DNA of 64,000 nucleotides from Rutpela maculata (Eukaryota > Arthropoda > Insecta > Coleoptera > Cerambycidae), in the NCBI GenBank assembly GCA_936432065.2, contig OW386286.2, positions 18,721,179-18,785,178 of the forward strand. The letters run 5' to 3'. The position numbers and the translations under genes were made by a program. Shown piece by piece: positions 20,831-32,659 of the stretch (positions are counted from its first letter, which is position 1; each line of letters starts with the position of its first letter). The notes under the pieces were generated by a model that did no database searches, had not been told where the DNA came from, and saw nothing but the letters and a program-made list of their open reading frames with translations.

Positions 20831-22018
20831 TAATGATTTTAATATCAAGTGATAATTATAATCGGCCCTGAAATATATTTCACGGTGACAACTAATATTT
20901 TATTATAATCTCTTTTCGCTAAATGAAATAAACATGAGAAAATTTGTGATATTAAAATCCTTTTTCTATGGCAAAAACTGTACATAGAATCGAGTGTCCT
21001 AACAACTTTTAACCAGCAGGATATGAAGTAACAAATTTCAAAGTTTCAGACAATTTGACAGAAAGCCATTTTCCTTAAAAAATAACTGGGGTCGTTTGGA
21101 CCTTAATGTCTCGAAAATTATTAGTTACCGTTAATTTTTGATCTAAAGACAGTGAAAAAAAAAATATAGCCACCAGTTTCTGTATGCAATTTTTTTCACA
21201 TTTTTAATTTAAATCAAATTATACTATTGAACTATTTTAAAATTCATTATTTTTTTTTATAACAGTAGCAACTGTAACAACGTGAAAACAACATTTATAA
21301 ACGTACTTACATATTACATTCTTTCTAAAATACGAACGAAACGATCTAAGTTATAAAATGTTGAAATTTTAACTAAATTTCTAGATAATAATCATATTGT
21401 CATAACTTAAAATTCATTTACCTCTTTGAGAAAAACCCTCAGTAAAACGTCTAACATACTATTTGGTTGATAATTCCGCCTTGAATACCTCCTTATTAAC
21501 ATCGATAATAATAATTTTATTTTAATTTGAATGGGAAATTTGAAACCAAAACTTGTCTGATTAAACAGCTTTTTCAAGAATTTTTCGTTATCGCTTAGGT
21601 GGTTTATAAAAACACAACCATTCTAGATGCATTAAACATGAAACTGCATAAGTTTGTAACTACAATATGTTACTATCTCTTGTCTTATTTCCGGATGGCT
21701 GTTCTGCATTTACATTAAGTTAAAGGTGACGATCACGATTTGCTGGATAAAAAAAAAGAAAAAGTTAACGAACGTCATTTTGGGTTTTTGGTGTGAAGAT
21801 AATTTACATAATAACAAATAACGAAAATATTTGCGATTTGCTCTGAATTTAAGATGTACTTAAAAAATATTGCCAGATTATTTGCTTAGAATTGAAAGGG
21901 TACTAGACGTGTTTGAAGTTGCATTTTTAATAGGATCATTTACGTCAGAGTTAAATAGTTAAGATAGTTTAAATTATTCTCAATATCACGACGATTGTTC
22001 CAATTTCCGGAAGGGGGT
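20831..22018. other. AT-rich stretch, nothing recognised
   Basis: No coding region or bounded repeat was recognised. Confidence 0.4.
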
Positions 22019-22165
22019 TACACAATTTTGCAAAATGCAGACAACATCAATTTTACCCACCGATATCGTCAGTGTTACTGCTGGGGATCGAACCCAGTGC
22101 CCTATAGACAGTACGTCCAAACGTACTCGCCACACAACAGGCATAATTCTACTGCGCTACCAATA
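22019..22165 (-). mobile_element. tRNA-derived SINE-like sequence
   Basis: On the minus strand an A-box-like TGGTAGCGCAGTAG (22149-22162) is followed by a B-box GGTTCGATCCC (22084-22094), the split Pol III promoter of tRNAs. The A-B distance (over 50 bp) is longer than in a normal tRNA without an intron, and no clean acceptor stem closes it. It continues into a non-tRNA tail ('gatatcggtgggtaaaattg' on the minus strand). I read it as a SINE or a decayed tRNA, not a functional tRNA gene. Confidence 0.5.
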
Positions 22166-22545
22166 ATCGATTAATTCTAAGGACACCAAGAAGCTCTAGC
22201 CAAGTAGACAACCCAAAGCACAATAGCTAATTAACAGTTAGTTTAGTTATCACATGAGGATGATTTACATGCGAGAACAATTTACAATATTAAATTTAGC
22301 CAGTTTTGAATTTACAAATCAGTACCGGTATGTCTCTGAAGACGCCGTTTATATAGTCCAATTTTCGCAATTGATGAGTCAGTTTTTTTAAAATTGTATA
22401 AAAATATTTGAATTACATCGAGTATACACAATGAGTTATAGTAAACATACTATTTTTATATTATTTGGAAAACCTAACAGCTTGTTGAAGCATAAATATT
22501 GTCTTATATTATATCATCCTTAAAATCATTACACGAGTAATTATA

Positions 22546-22913
22546 CAGTGTGTCCCATTTTAACTGAAACCACCCCCATAAAAAGATTTTAGGTCCGATT
22601 TAGATCGGGGTTTTTGAAACGTAGATCTCTGAAAAATGCATTGCTGTGAGACGTTAAATTTTATAACACATAAAAAGTCCTGTTGCTTTTGTTTTTGTGG
22701 GTGGAAAATGATGAAATCTTATTAGCGATTTTTCTATTTCAAATCTGAGTACCCACAAAAACAAAAGCAGTAGGTCAACCTTTTATGTTCTATAAAATTT
22801 AATGTATCACACGAATACACTTTTCAGAGATCTATGTTTAAGAAAAACTGATTTAAATCGGCCCTAAAATTAACTTTTTGTGGGGGTATCTCCAAGCAAA
22901 ACGGGACACACCG
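22546..22913. mobile_element. mariner-type palindromic MITE
   Basis: A 368-bp element with TA at 22544-22545 and 22914-22915. The ends are CAGTGTGTCCC and GGGACACACCG, and the two halves are inverted copies for about 170 bp each ('tagatctctgaaaa' against 'ttttcagagatcta', 'aaacaaaagca' in both directions). TA target duplication and terminal inverted repeats fit Tc1/mariner-type MITEs. No ORF. Confidence 0.8.
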
Positions 22914-22915
22914 TA

Positions 22916-23325
22916 TATTGATACCTTTCCTCGTGAAAACTGAAAAGAATAATGGTATTTTATTTTTTCATATATTTACCTACGTCACAATGTCGTGAAT
23001 CTAAAAATAGGTTACATAAAACAAATATAACATATCGTAGTTTTTAGCGTATTTAGCGAAACCACAACAAACTAAAAATATGTCCGGAATCGCGTACTTG
23101 TTCTTAACAAGTTGTTGCCTTTTAAATCATTTTCACATATTTTTGATGTAGATAGTAGTTGTAATTTTGGCATGGTTATTTGTAATATTAGAATTTTGAC
23201 GTCAAAGGGCATAACAGTTGTTCATCAAGGCCATGTACCTAACATATTGTAAAATATTCTGATTTATTCAGAGAATTCCGGTTATAGTATTGCGGCAAAC
23301 ACAGTAAAAAACCCTTAGAAAACGG
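22916..23325. other. AT-rich stretch, nothing recognised
   Basis: No gene or bounded repeat recognised. Confidence 0.4.
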
Positions 23326-23559
23326 CTATTAGTGAAACAGTTTTATAATTTGGTATACTGATTTCTGTCATTAAAACGACAATTTTTCCGAGCAGCGCCA
23401 AACCAAAATGGCTTCCGGTTTCAAGAGGCGGCTGTTTTAGAAAATTTAAAAGATCGACGTTTCTAGCTAAACTAATGATTTGATGAAAAAACGTTATTAA
23501 GAAAAATTGTTCCGCATTAAATTTTGATAAGAAAGTTCTTATAAGTTCTTTTCTAAAAC

Positions 23560-24260
23560 TAAAAACCGCTGCCCAATTAATCACTACTTCCACATCCAGA
23601 TATTCTATTCAAGTCACTCACAACGAAAAAATTTTGTATGTGGAAATAATTGTTTATGGAACTTTAATAATATAATATTTGAAATCCTCTACCCCAAAAA
23701 TCCATAAAACGATACCCCACATCGGTAGTGGGGTGGGGGTGGTGATAGGGGGTGGTAGTGGGGGTGAATGAAGTAAAAAAATATTTTGAGGTTTCTGGTT
23801 CTTGTATACACACTAAATTACAATTTTTTTTTTCATCCCCTTTAATAATGGGGTGGGGGCGGTAATGGGGGTGGCTAATGCCAACATTTTTTTTGAGACC
23901 TTAGCTTCTCTTGTATATACTAAATACCAATTTTATGGACTCTTTTCTGCTTGATTTACCTATTTACCCCAAATTTACGGCAATTTACCCCCTAACCCTT
24001 CGACGGAACAAGACGAAAATATAATCTAGTTCTAGATCTCGTTAAAGTACATACGTGTACCAAATTTCAAGTCAATATCTCAAACGGTTCCAGAGTAAAC
24101 GTGCGCACAAAAAAGTTACAGACAGACCGACAGACAGAATTTTTTTTTTTTCGCTCAAACTTAAAATCTCGACGTTTCATGACATTCTAAGCCTATTTGA
24201 ACAATAAAAATTTTTAAAATTTTTTTTGTCGTTACTATACTTCCACTGGATGTGGAAGTA
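23560..24260 (+). mobile_element. family A copy 5, inside T2
   Basis: Full-length copy: AAAAACCGCTGCCC start (followed by AATTAATCACT, a small change), ACTTCCACATCCAG, G-rich runs at 23724-23765 and 23850-23874, the conserved CAAATTTCAAGTCAATATC block near 24062, an ACAGACAGACCGACAG tract near 24118 and the terminal hairpin at 24240-24259. No coding capacity. Confidence 0.7.
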
Positions 24261-24429
24261 AAATTAAGAATATAACGGGGTAAAATATCACAAAGTCAGT
24301 TTCTTCCGATATTTTACAAAATACGCAAAGTAATGTTCTATACTTGTCATAATAATTATCCTTCGACCATAAAGTAATAATCAGAATTAGAATTATAGAA
24401 TGAATTAAAAGACTAGGAGGCATATTATC

Positions 24430-25715
24430 TTAAATCTCGGTCCTGTAAGCGAGTCGCGTAGACAAAGTATACAAAATATACCATTATTAACTGAAAATGA
24501 AACAAATATTACACTGAAAAGTAACTACGGCTGCCTAATTTACGATGGCTCCGCTTTAGTCCATCTACTTTTGCCTAAAGGAGTTTCGAAATTTGAAGAA
24601 TATTCAGAAAAAATTTTTCAGGCAGGTATTAAACATAATACTGTCAAATTAAAAGCTAAACCGACATTGTATAGGATGTGTACAAAAAGGATAGTTTAAA
24701 AAGTCATACGAGAGAAACTGGAGGAGTCGGAATAAGAAGGCTAGTCGTAACGATATACTACCAAAGGGTTGGTCAAAATTTCTGAAAAATGCTGAAAATA
24801 AAACAGAATTATTTTGTTTATTGGCAAATGATATAACAACAATTTAGTTATGTCGAAATTGTGTCAACTGTTGGCAAAGAAATTGCGAAAAATAGTTATA
24901 TCATACTGCTCTAAAATTCTGCAACGAAGAAAAAGCAGATACAAGACTAATATTGCATATTAATGATTGTGTTCAACAATGTTTCATTAGAACTGTCGAC
25001 ACTGACGTAGTAGTACTGACGGTTTTATTTTTTTGCTGTTTGTAAATAGTTAAAATATACAGTTTGGGGCTAATAAATATTTTAGAGTATTAAAGGTGCA
25101 TGAGACAGCAAAAAAACTAGGAGAAAGCAAGTGTGACGCATTACGATGTTTCCACATCCCTAACGGGATGATATAACCTTTCCTTTTTTCTGGAAAAGGA
25201 AAAGTGACTGCTTGGAAGACATGGACGATATATCCAGATGCTTTCACGTTCATTTAGAAACCTCAAGAAAATAATCCTGATAAAATTTTAAACTTATTCC
25301 AACGGTTTGTTGTTAATGTACTGCAATACTTCTGCCTGCACTGAAATAAACCAGGCACGAGAGAAACTGTTTACTTTCGAGAACAGGACAACGTGTAACA
25401 TCCTCCCTTCAAAGGATGCTTTGGAGACTGTCCCCAAAGTGGGCACATTTGGGGACAGTCTTCGACATCAAATTTGATTTTGCCTAATCTTGAAAAATGG
25501 GGATGGTGCCTGTTCGAAAATGTTTGGCTGCCAAAATGGTCAACAGTTCCGGAGGTATCTAAAGCCCTTAGACAATTAATTCAATGTAGTTGCAAAAAAG
25601 GATGTATTGAAACCAAATGTGGTTGTAGAAAAGCCGGCTTGTAATGCACGTTACTTTGCACAAATTTTAAAGGAGAATCCAACTAACTTAAAAAGGATGT
25701 GAAAGTCTAACTAAA
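24430..25715 (+). pseudogene. T2 cargo: CXC-tailed family protein, degenerate
   Basis: Joining frames by eye gives, in order: NITLKSNYGCLIYDGSALVH and LLPKGVSKFEEYSE near 24500-24630, KIRERTGGVGIRR-like near 24705, KTELFC-like near 24810, EADTRLILHINDCVQQC near 24935 with DTDVVVLTV near 24997, GKGKVTAWKTW-like near 25190, and a tail with LIQCSCKKGCIETKCGCRKA near 25575-25635. The family, known from its many copies in insect and cnidarian genomes, has a nuclease-like EADTR...DTDVVVL core and a C-terminal CXC cluster. Several stops, frameshifts and an internal deletion make it dead. Its role in transposition is unproven. Confidence 0.65.
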
Positions 25716-26279
25716 ATAATCTTTACCGCTTTTTATTTTTAGGTTGAAAAATAATGTGTCTTCAGTTTCTCGTAAAGGAATGCTCTATAAGAACATTATA
25801 ATTATTGCTTTAGATTGTGAAATATACATAAAATCATTTTCTAGTATTTTTTCGTGTACCGGCTTTATTTTTGGTGGTAGGTAAATATATTGCATAAAGC
25901 TTTTTTATTCAGTAATTATTTAGTCGAAAAACTTGTAAACTTTTAAATTTTAAATAAAAAATAACTTTTTTATATTTTTCTATGTACCTTTTTTTATTCA
26001 GAATTTAATTTGGAAAAATTTTTCTTAGTAATTTTTTTTGTAACTTCAATAGTTTAGATAGAAAATTCGTTCTTTTAAATTTTCTAAATCTGCCGTCATT
26101 TTAATGACAGAAATCAGTATACCAAATTACAAGATTGTTTCTTTCTTGGTTGATGCTCTACTATTACGGAAAGTTTGTATAATGGATTGAAAAAAATTTT
26201 AAAAAAGATTGCACCGCCGTATTACCAAGTATCGTTATTAGGTAATAAGGTTCAATTAACTGGGCAGCGGTGAAGGTTT

Positions 26280-27790
26280 ATTTCACTGACTGACCTCTGT
26301 GGCAGCCCATTCTTTAGTTTCCTTGGGGAGCTGGTGTCTGATCCCATGACTACTTGGAAGGCTCGGTCGTTTAGCACGTTGTCCATAAGTTGAGCTATCA
26401 GTTTGCAGTTTGATTATGCGTAGACCGCAGATAGGTCCATAAATGCAGTATTTTCTTTGGAATTCGCTTCGATGTCGGTGGTGAGTGACAGTACTGTCGT
26501 GAGCAAAAAAAATAGGACAACTATTTTTTTCTAATGTAAATCTGTCTTTATTTGCACACTTGCAATGAATTTTGACAAATAACTGACAATGTCACAAAAA
26601 TTAAAGTTAAATGTACACAACTAGATTTTAGCAAAAATACGTTATAAGACTTGTCCCAATTTTTTTTGCGCACGACAGTACTTCGTCTGCATAGTTTCAA
26701 AGGCCTGCTTGTTCGATCGGAATTACTTCAAATGTTTTTGTACTGAGCCTATTACAGATAAGCCGTTCTAGTAGCTTGTAGGTCACGGATAGTAGGGTTA
26801 TTGTTCTTGGGACCATCAGCTGGTTTGCCTGGTTTTATAGTGACTATCTTCGAGCGTATACATTCTTGTGGGATGTTTCCAGTTTGTGTGATATCTGTGA
26901 AAAATTGGGCCAACCAGATTTTTGTAAACTTGCCGCAGTTTATTAAGAATTCTGAGTGAATATTGTCAAACCCTGGTGCTTCTCCTGGCTTGACATGTTT
27001 AAGAGAATTTGAAATTCCTCGTAGGAGAAGGGGCGGGAGCATTCGGTTTCTGTGGCTTCAGCTTTTAAGATTTTAAGTTCTCGCTTCACCTCGATTATGT
27101 GGGCTTTATTTTTCGGTGCTCTGGATGTCGTAACTATGTGTGAGGTGACTTAATTTGAGTTAACTGTTGTCTCTTGTCTTTGTGCGGGGTCTCCGCTTCC
27201 TAATTTCATTAATACTGTCCAAGCTTGTCTGCTCGATGTTTGAAAGTTTAGGCTTTCTGCGGTTTCTGTCCACTTTTGTCGTCTCGCCGCATCTAGGCTG
27301 TCAAGTAGCTTATCTGCTATTTCCTGGTTACCGGTTTCAAGAAAGTTTTGGTACATCTCCTGACTGCTCTCGGACCAACCAGGGATGTACTCCTTACTAA
27401 CCTCTTGGTATGTACTTTTTGGCGATGCATGTCAAGGTGCCGACAAATCCCTTGTAATTTTTACTGGTAGGCGGTATCCTAATCATTTATCCGTGGAGAA
27501 TCCGTGGAGAATTTGGTCCAGTTGAATTTTCTTGGACGAGGAATAGAGGTGAATTTGGGAATTTGTGTTCCTGCCTTTACCATCACTGGGCGATGCTGGC
27601 CGTGTGTAAGTCCTGAAGGACTTTTCGTGAGGCTGCTAGGGGTTCGCCTCTGTTATCAGTTGAAACGAGGCATAGATCGGGGTTGCATTCCCGATTTAAA
27701 TATGAAGCAGTCTTTGGCATCGAACACAAAGGCGAGATGTTCATCTTCTGTTCATTTTACTAATGGAGGCATAAACCACATATCTATTAG
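26280..27790 (-). pseudogene. non-LTR retrotransposon (EN-RT) pseudogene
   Basis: Read from 27790 down: the end of the endonuclease (FDAKDCFIFKSG..., HGQHRPVMVKAG, PRPRKFNWTKFS), a linker (EYIPGW, IADKLLDSLDAARRQKW, SSRQAWTVLMKLGSGDPAQR), then RT fingers (VKPGEAPGFDNIHSEFLINC, GNIPQECIRSKIVTIKPGKP, VTYKLLERLICNRLS). After a mariner-type MITE at 26494-26678 come ANSKENTAFMDLSAVY (motif A, catalytic Asp present) and LKNGLPQ-like motif B near 26295. Motif C and everything 3' of it are missing. Frameshifts throughout. Jockey/R1-like. Confidence 0.8.
26494..26678. mobile_element. mariner-type MITE in the LINE pseudogene
   Basis: 185 bp between TA dinucleotides (26492-26493 and 26679-26680). The ends CTGTCGTGAGCAAAAAAAAT and TTTTTTTTGCGCACGACAG are near-perfect inverted repeats of about 25 bp. 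It disrupts the RT domain between motif A and the fingers region, so it inserted after that LINE. No ORF. Confidence 0.85.
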
Positions 27791-27804
27791 TCATCATAAA
27801 ATCA

Positions 27805-27903
27805 AATAAGTCTAATAATATATATAATAAACAGAAGGGAGCCCAGGACAGAGCCTAGGGGCACCCCATGTGATACAGACATATTTTAGAGCTATTATTG
27901 TTA
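27805..27903 (-). pseudogene. LINE RT fragment, downstream half of a gene split by T3
   Basis: The minus strand reads VSHGVPLGSVLGSLLFIIYI, RT motif B (near 27820-27880). The matching upstream RT piece lies beyond T3 at 30111-30245, so the gene was interrupted by T3. Confidence 0.65.
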
Positions 27904-28334
27904 AATAGCTCAGTCAATAAAGGAGGTGTAGAGTGCGTGAGCAAGGACCTAAGCGATTCCTTCAGAAAGTTGTTCAGGGTTCTTAGGGAGTAACTAAAAG
28001 TCCTGACGTCTAGGAGGTGAGCCGGAGGGGTGAGGAGGGAAAGAATGTTCCACTTTTGGTTTTTTCGCTTATGTCTCGAAAATGGTGCGTCGTAGGGAAA
28101 AATTTTACTTATATCAAACCTTATACCGAATGAAAGCTCACGAAATTCTCGACAACTTTCATTTTATATATTTTTTTCGAATTCGCAACCGTTTTCGAGC
28201 TACACTACACGCTCCGGAAAAGTAAAAATTTTCGAAAAACAGATTTTTACCTGAAATATAGAAAATTGTATTTTAAAGATGATAAAAAAGTCACATATAA
28301 GGTAAGTAATTTTATTAATTTAATTTTATACACA

Positions 28335-29000
28335 GATCATAATATAAGCTTAACGAAGATACCTCTATTTATAGTGCCGAGGCTATGGCTATCCTCAAAG
28401 CCTTAGAATACGTCGTCAGAAATGAACATGAACATTGCACTATTTTATCGGATTCACTGTCTGTTCTTCAAAGTATTGCTAACAGTCAAGACATTAACTA
28501 CACTATTCATACGCGTATTGCTGAAATTAAAATGTTAGTAAATAAATTAAAAGAAAGAGGAAGGTTAATCAAATTTACAGGCTTAGAACATAATGAAGAA
28601 GTAGACATCATAACAAAAAAGTATTAACGATGGAGAAATTTTGAACAGTGAACTACACGTCCAAGAGTGTATAAGTATATTGAAAAAAAAAGTAAAAATG
28701 CGTGGTCAACCTTATGGAAAGAATATAGTATAACAAATTCTACTCGCTACACAACCATTCAGCCAGATATTCCTACTTGTTATTGGCATAAAGATTTAAA
28801 ATACTCAAGAAGAGAAGTAACTACAATAAACAGACTATAATTTGGTCACGGGTGCTACCCGGCGCACCTCAAGAAGATAGGAGTTGTGGACACAGACTTG
28901 TGCGATACTTGCAATGTCACTGCAGATTTGGATCATATATTTTTTGACTGCTTAAGTAGAAAGCGATGTATTCCCTAAAAAATAAAGTAGTCTGAATATT
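28335..29000 (+). pseudogene. LINE C-terminal fragment: RNase H and zinc-knuckle region
   Basis: The frame at 28360-28627 reads SAEAMAILKALEYVV (catalytic Glu), CTILSDSLSVLQSI (catalytic Asp) and GLEHNEEVDIITKK (final Asp region), an RNase H1-like domain as found at the end of I/Jockey/R1 LINEs. After a frameshift come SKNAWSTLWKEY, RLxFGHGCYPAHLKKIG and CDTCNVTADLDHIFFDC, the usual CxxC...H...C tail. Inserted within T3 between its left TIR and the CXC gene. 5'-truncated, so probably a dead-on-arrival retrotransposition. Confidence 0.75.
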
Positions 29001-29154
29001 TACCTTCCTAATAATATCTGTTATTTATTAGCTCTAAATAAAAAAATATCTATAACGTAATACTCGAATTGCTCAAAGACATTAAAATCGACATTTAGAA
29101 TAGGCTAGATATCCATTTCTTTGTTTTTTTCCTATTGTTATATATTCCTTTCCT

Positions 29155-29690
29155 TCACGTTTTCATCCTCTTTGGCCGTGAGGCTCGTAACGAGGATTCC
29201 TCGTCCATGGCATCCTCATCCTCAGTGGTGGGTGGTTCTTGCTGAAGGGGCTCTACGTCGTCTTCATCGTCGTCCTCGTCGTAAACAGGCACGCCGTTGA
29301 GGCATTTCCCTTGGCAGTGGAGGCACGCCGTAGAACAGTTCAGCATTGCTTTCCGGCATTCACATTTGCCACTACCACAATCCTTGGTGCAGCGGCAAAA
29401 TATCGTTTTCAGTAGGACCTCCGGTGCTGGTGGATCTTCTGTTGTAATTGGCACCAGGGTGTCTCCTACATTTTTCCACCCCCACATGTTGGGACAACTG
29501 CAACATTTTCATCGTGAATTTTTATCGATGAGCTAACAGAGGAAAGAGTGAATGCACGATCTTTGCGGGACAACTTGATATCTGAGAATGGCAAGTCCAC
29601 TATCTTATTCATTGCCTCTTTACCAACTCGAACAGCATCGTAGCAATTTATTGTGGCTTCTCCCACCACCCCATTCGCAATTGACATAAT
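29155..29690 (-). pseudogene. T3 cargo: CXC-tailed family protein, C-terminal part
   Basis: Two overlapping minus-strand frames join by a frameshift near 29480. The upstream one (29687-29466) has INCYDAVRVGKEAMNKI and KLSRKDRAFTLSSVSSS. The downstream one (29487-29155) has MWGWKNVGDTLVPITTEDPP, APEVLLKTIFCRCTKDC and GSGKCECRKAMLNCSTACLH, then CQGKC, followed by an acidic DEDDDEDDVE stretch and a basic end RPKRMKT resembling a nuclear localisation signal. The cysteine spacing is CXC type. The GW-K...PITT-PPAP context before the CXC is characteristic of the same multicopy insect family as the T2 relic. The rest of the gene is missing. Confidence 0.7.
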
Positions 29691-30110
29691 GTCACTGGTT
29701 TGTGGGAAGGGAGGATGAGCAAAATAACTACGATAGTGGCCACATCCGGTGTATTTACCCTAGCTGTGGCGTAAATTTGAGGTAAAAATCTGTTTTTCGA
29801 AAATTTTTACCTTTCCGGAGCGTGTAGCTCGAAGACGGTTGTGAATTCGAAAAAAGTATATAAAATGAAAGTTGTACAGAATTTCATGAGCTTTCATTTG
29901 GTGTAAGTAAAATGTTTCCCTACGACGCACCATTTTCGAGATATAAGCGAAAAAAACAAAAGTGGGACATTCTTTCACCCCCCACCCCTCCGGCTCCCCA
30001 CCTAGACGTCAGGACTTTTAGTATGTTCACTCCCTAAGTACCCTGAACAACTTTCTAAAGGAATCGCTTAGGTCCCTGCTCACGCACTCTACACCACCCT
30101 TTGAGCTATT

Positions 30111-30245
30111 CGTTGACTGGACTAAAATTCCATATATTGAGTTGTTTTTGCACGTAAGAATGGAATAAAGTGAGAAGACAGCCTCTAACTCTGTAGTTAT
30201 ATAATTTCTCCACCAAAATAGGATGAGAGCCAGCGGTGCATGCAA
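30111..30245 (-). pseudogene. LINE RT fragment, upstream half of a gene split by T3
   Basis: Minus-strand reading HPILVEKLYNYRVRGCLLTL then FHSYVQKQ, the RT segment between motifs A and B (the usual ...HxILLxKLxxYGVRG pattern). Motif B continues at 27805-27880 on the far side of T3. Motif A is not recognisable upstream. Confidence 0.65.
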
Positions 30246-30249
30246 TAAG

Positions 30250-32655
30250 GGCATTTGGTGTAGGTTTGGGGTTACAATTGAAATGTCTATATCTTTTTAT
30301 CTTTGACAGATATGACACCTCCTACCACGTGAAAACATATTATTTTGTGATAAAATTAATAGTTTACAAGTTACTAATTAGCGCGAAAACATTCCAATGT
30401 CTGTTAATTCACCACTAATCTTAATAGTTATTATATACCTTCTCGATTTATTATGGCATTAGAAACGTCTAGAACTTAATACAACTGTTAAGATTATGCA
30501 AATTGTTATGTTTAAGCTGCTAAACTCGAAAAGTGATTAATGTAAACAACCTTATAAATAATTGAATAGAAAGGTGCTAATAAAATTATGATTTCATTTA
30601 AACGATTATCATAAAATTTATGCTGGTTTGCATAAACAAATTATGCAATTGTTTAATAAATGCCTGATATAGCGGACCAGATTCATTTCATAATCGAATC
30701 GATATGAAATTGAATATTTATAGTTCATAAAAAGCTGCCAGTTTTAATACTCACACACCGTTCATGGTTGGCAAGCTTTTTACTGAAGTATGCTTTTGAG
30801 AAGTTTTAGGTCGATGGAAATTTTAGAAAATAACCTAAATATCCTAATAAAATTGAGTATTTCATTAATACAAAAAATAATAAATTTATTCGGTTTATTC
30901 GATCAAATTACAAATTACAAACCTAACCTTCACTGCTCTAATCATATATATTTACGTGTTTATTTTTATTTCAAAATGCAGGTAATGCATGTTTATCGAC
31001 TTACCGATAGGATGTAGGTTACAATAATTTTAATTTAATGCTTTTATTTGTTGCTTTTAGTGGAAAACATGTTGGTCGAATTTTGCAAATTAAAGAGTTC
31101 GTCCTTTGATTTATTTTAAAGATATTTTAAAATGCAAATTTTTATGTGTACCTATTTTCTTTATCCGAGGTCGTAACCGTATATCTTGCATTAATAATAA
31201 TAAATAAAACGTGTAATTATTTTCATTTTTTAGGTCATGAACCAGCGATGTAAAAGAAAACGTGATAATTTCTATTTTATATGGAGAATTCTTAAAATTA
31301 GACACATGGCAATATAAAAGCAATATACATTTGTTACCATTGAGAAGATGTACTGAAGTTATTTTACATATATGAAACGCTTTATCATAATTGTTGTTGA
31401 TCTATCAGAGGCAACAGATGAAAAAGAATTGTCGACTGTACGACTGTGCAAATTTCAAAGATACAATATAATTTATTTTTTAGTCAGAATTCTGTCAGAA
31501 CAGATAAAACACGAAATCTTAATAGACACTTAGTAACTGCACTGATAAAATGGAGGATCCATTTTTATCAGTGCTGTTACCTGAAAATCATCATCCAAAA
31601 CTTTTAGGCAAAGCAAAGGATAAAATTGAAAATCACTTTAAGTATCTACCTGGAATTTCGGAGCATTATTGTTACTTTCATATTTTCGATTTTTGGTCTT
31701 TTTTACATACTTTTGGTTTACTGTGGGGGACCGAATTAGATTTTGAGCAAATAGGGAGCGCTTGTAGAAGAACACACTACCAGGCGTCAAATTGACGTGA
31801 CACCAATTTATATTAGAAGGGCGCCAGCCGCGTTCTTCCACTCCCAAGCGGGTTCGAGATAAGATATACTTCGATAGACGAGTAATGGCTCAAGGCTGCA
31901 CTACCTCAAATCATTAACGACACTCTCTCAAGACGTGATTTCAATTATTCACTGACAATAAGGGCTTTTACATCTTTAGATTATTGCGATTTTTGTAAAA
32001 AAATGGAATTGGAAAAAATGGAATTGGAATTTGACATGATTTGTATATATTTACCTATTAATAATGGTCTCGGCACTTAAAGATTTCTGGAGAAATCGCA
32101 TAAAAAAATCCCTATCAAGCTTCCGTAAGGTGACCAGAACACTGAGTATCAAACTGAAGGAATCATGGGATTCCGATTAACTCAGTTGTTTAGGTCTTCC
32201 AAACGAAAGTGTAAAATAATACAGTATTTTGTGAAATAATCACGCCTCCCCAACTAAGGCAAATGACTTTTTAACCATACAAGTGAGAGCGTACGCCAAC
32301 AATCGATTTGGAAGAAAATATTCACTTAACTTACTCAGAATTTAATGCAAGCTTTTTAAAAAGAATTTAATAAATTTTGTATTTTGGTAATTATGGCTGA
32401 TTGAAAATAATATAAAAATATTTTACTTAAAAAACTTCGGTTCGCTTATGGAATAGTTTAAAGGTCCCAGATCGTGATTTTACCATTCACGGGACGAAGT
32501 TCGACTAATACATGAGTTTAATAACTTTCGACCAGTATTACGATGTACTTGTTCTCATGCTGGTTCAATATAGGAAAAATGACAACGACTCGCCTCCGAA
32601 CGACTTTTGGGCAAAATGGACTTTTGAGTCCTTTGTAGAGGCGACTTCAATGTGA
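30250..32655. other. mostly unrecognised; one weak ORF
   Basis: No gene or bounded repeat identified. A plus-strand frame at 31550-31795 (81 codons, starts MEDPFLSVLLPENHHPKLLG) has no recognised domain and is followed by a GC-richer stretch at 31740-31890. It is left unannotated as a gene. Confidence 0.35.
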
Positions 32656-32659
32656 ATGT

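Larger units (their letters stand above)
23326..26147. mobile_element. T2: long-TIR DNA element with CXC-protein relic
   Basis: Left 'taatttggtatactgatttc' (23346) plus 'tgtcattaaaa' is mirrored at 26098-26129. The repeat continues inward to 'tttagaaaatttaaaaga' at 23436-23453 and about 26070-26088, giving roughly 130 bp TIRs. Between them lie family A copy 5 (23560-24260) and a degenerate gene (24430-25715). Exact ends and a TSD were not resolved. It has the same architecture as T1 and T3 but unrelated TIR sequence. Confidence 0.7.
27904..30110. mobile_element. T3: long-TIR DNA element inside a LINE RT
   Basis: About 330-350 bp imperfect TIRs: 27904-28252 mirrors 29779-30110. Matching marks are 'gagtgcgtgagca', 'gacctaagcgattcct', 'aaagttgttcagggt', 'aaaagtcctgacgtctag', 'ggtgcgtcgtagggaaa' and 'cgaaaaacagatttttacct', with their inverts on the right. 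Inside are a LINE RNase-H fragment (28335-29000) and a CXC-tailed gene relic (29155-29690, minus). The ends split a LINE RT. No clean TSD was resolved. Confidence 0.8.

Noticed and set aside
22076..22165. Functional tRNA gene
   Set aside because: A and B boxes are present, but their spacing is too long and no acceptor stem closes. It reads as a SINE or tRNA relic.
31550..31795. 81-codon ORF starting MEDPFLSV
   Set aside because: No domain, splice context or conservation evidence is visible; left as an unassigned frame.
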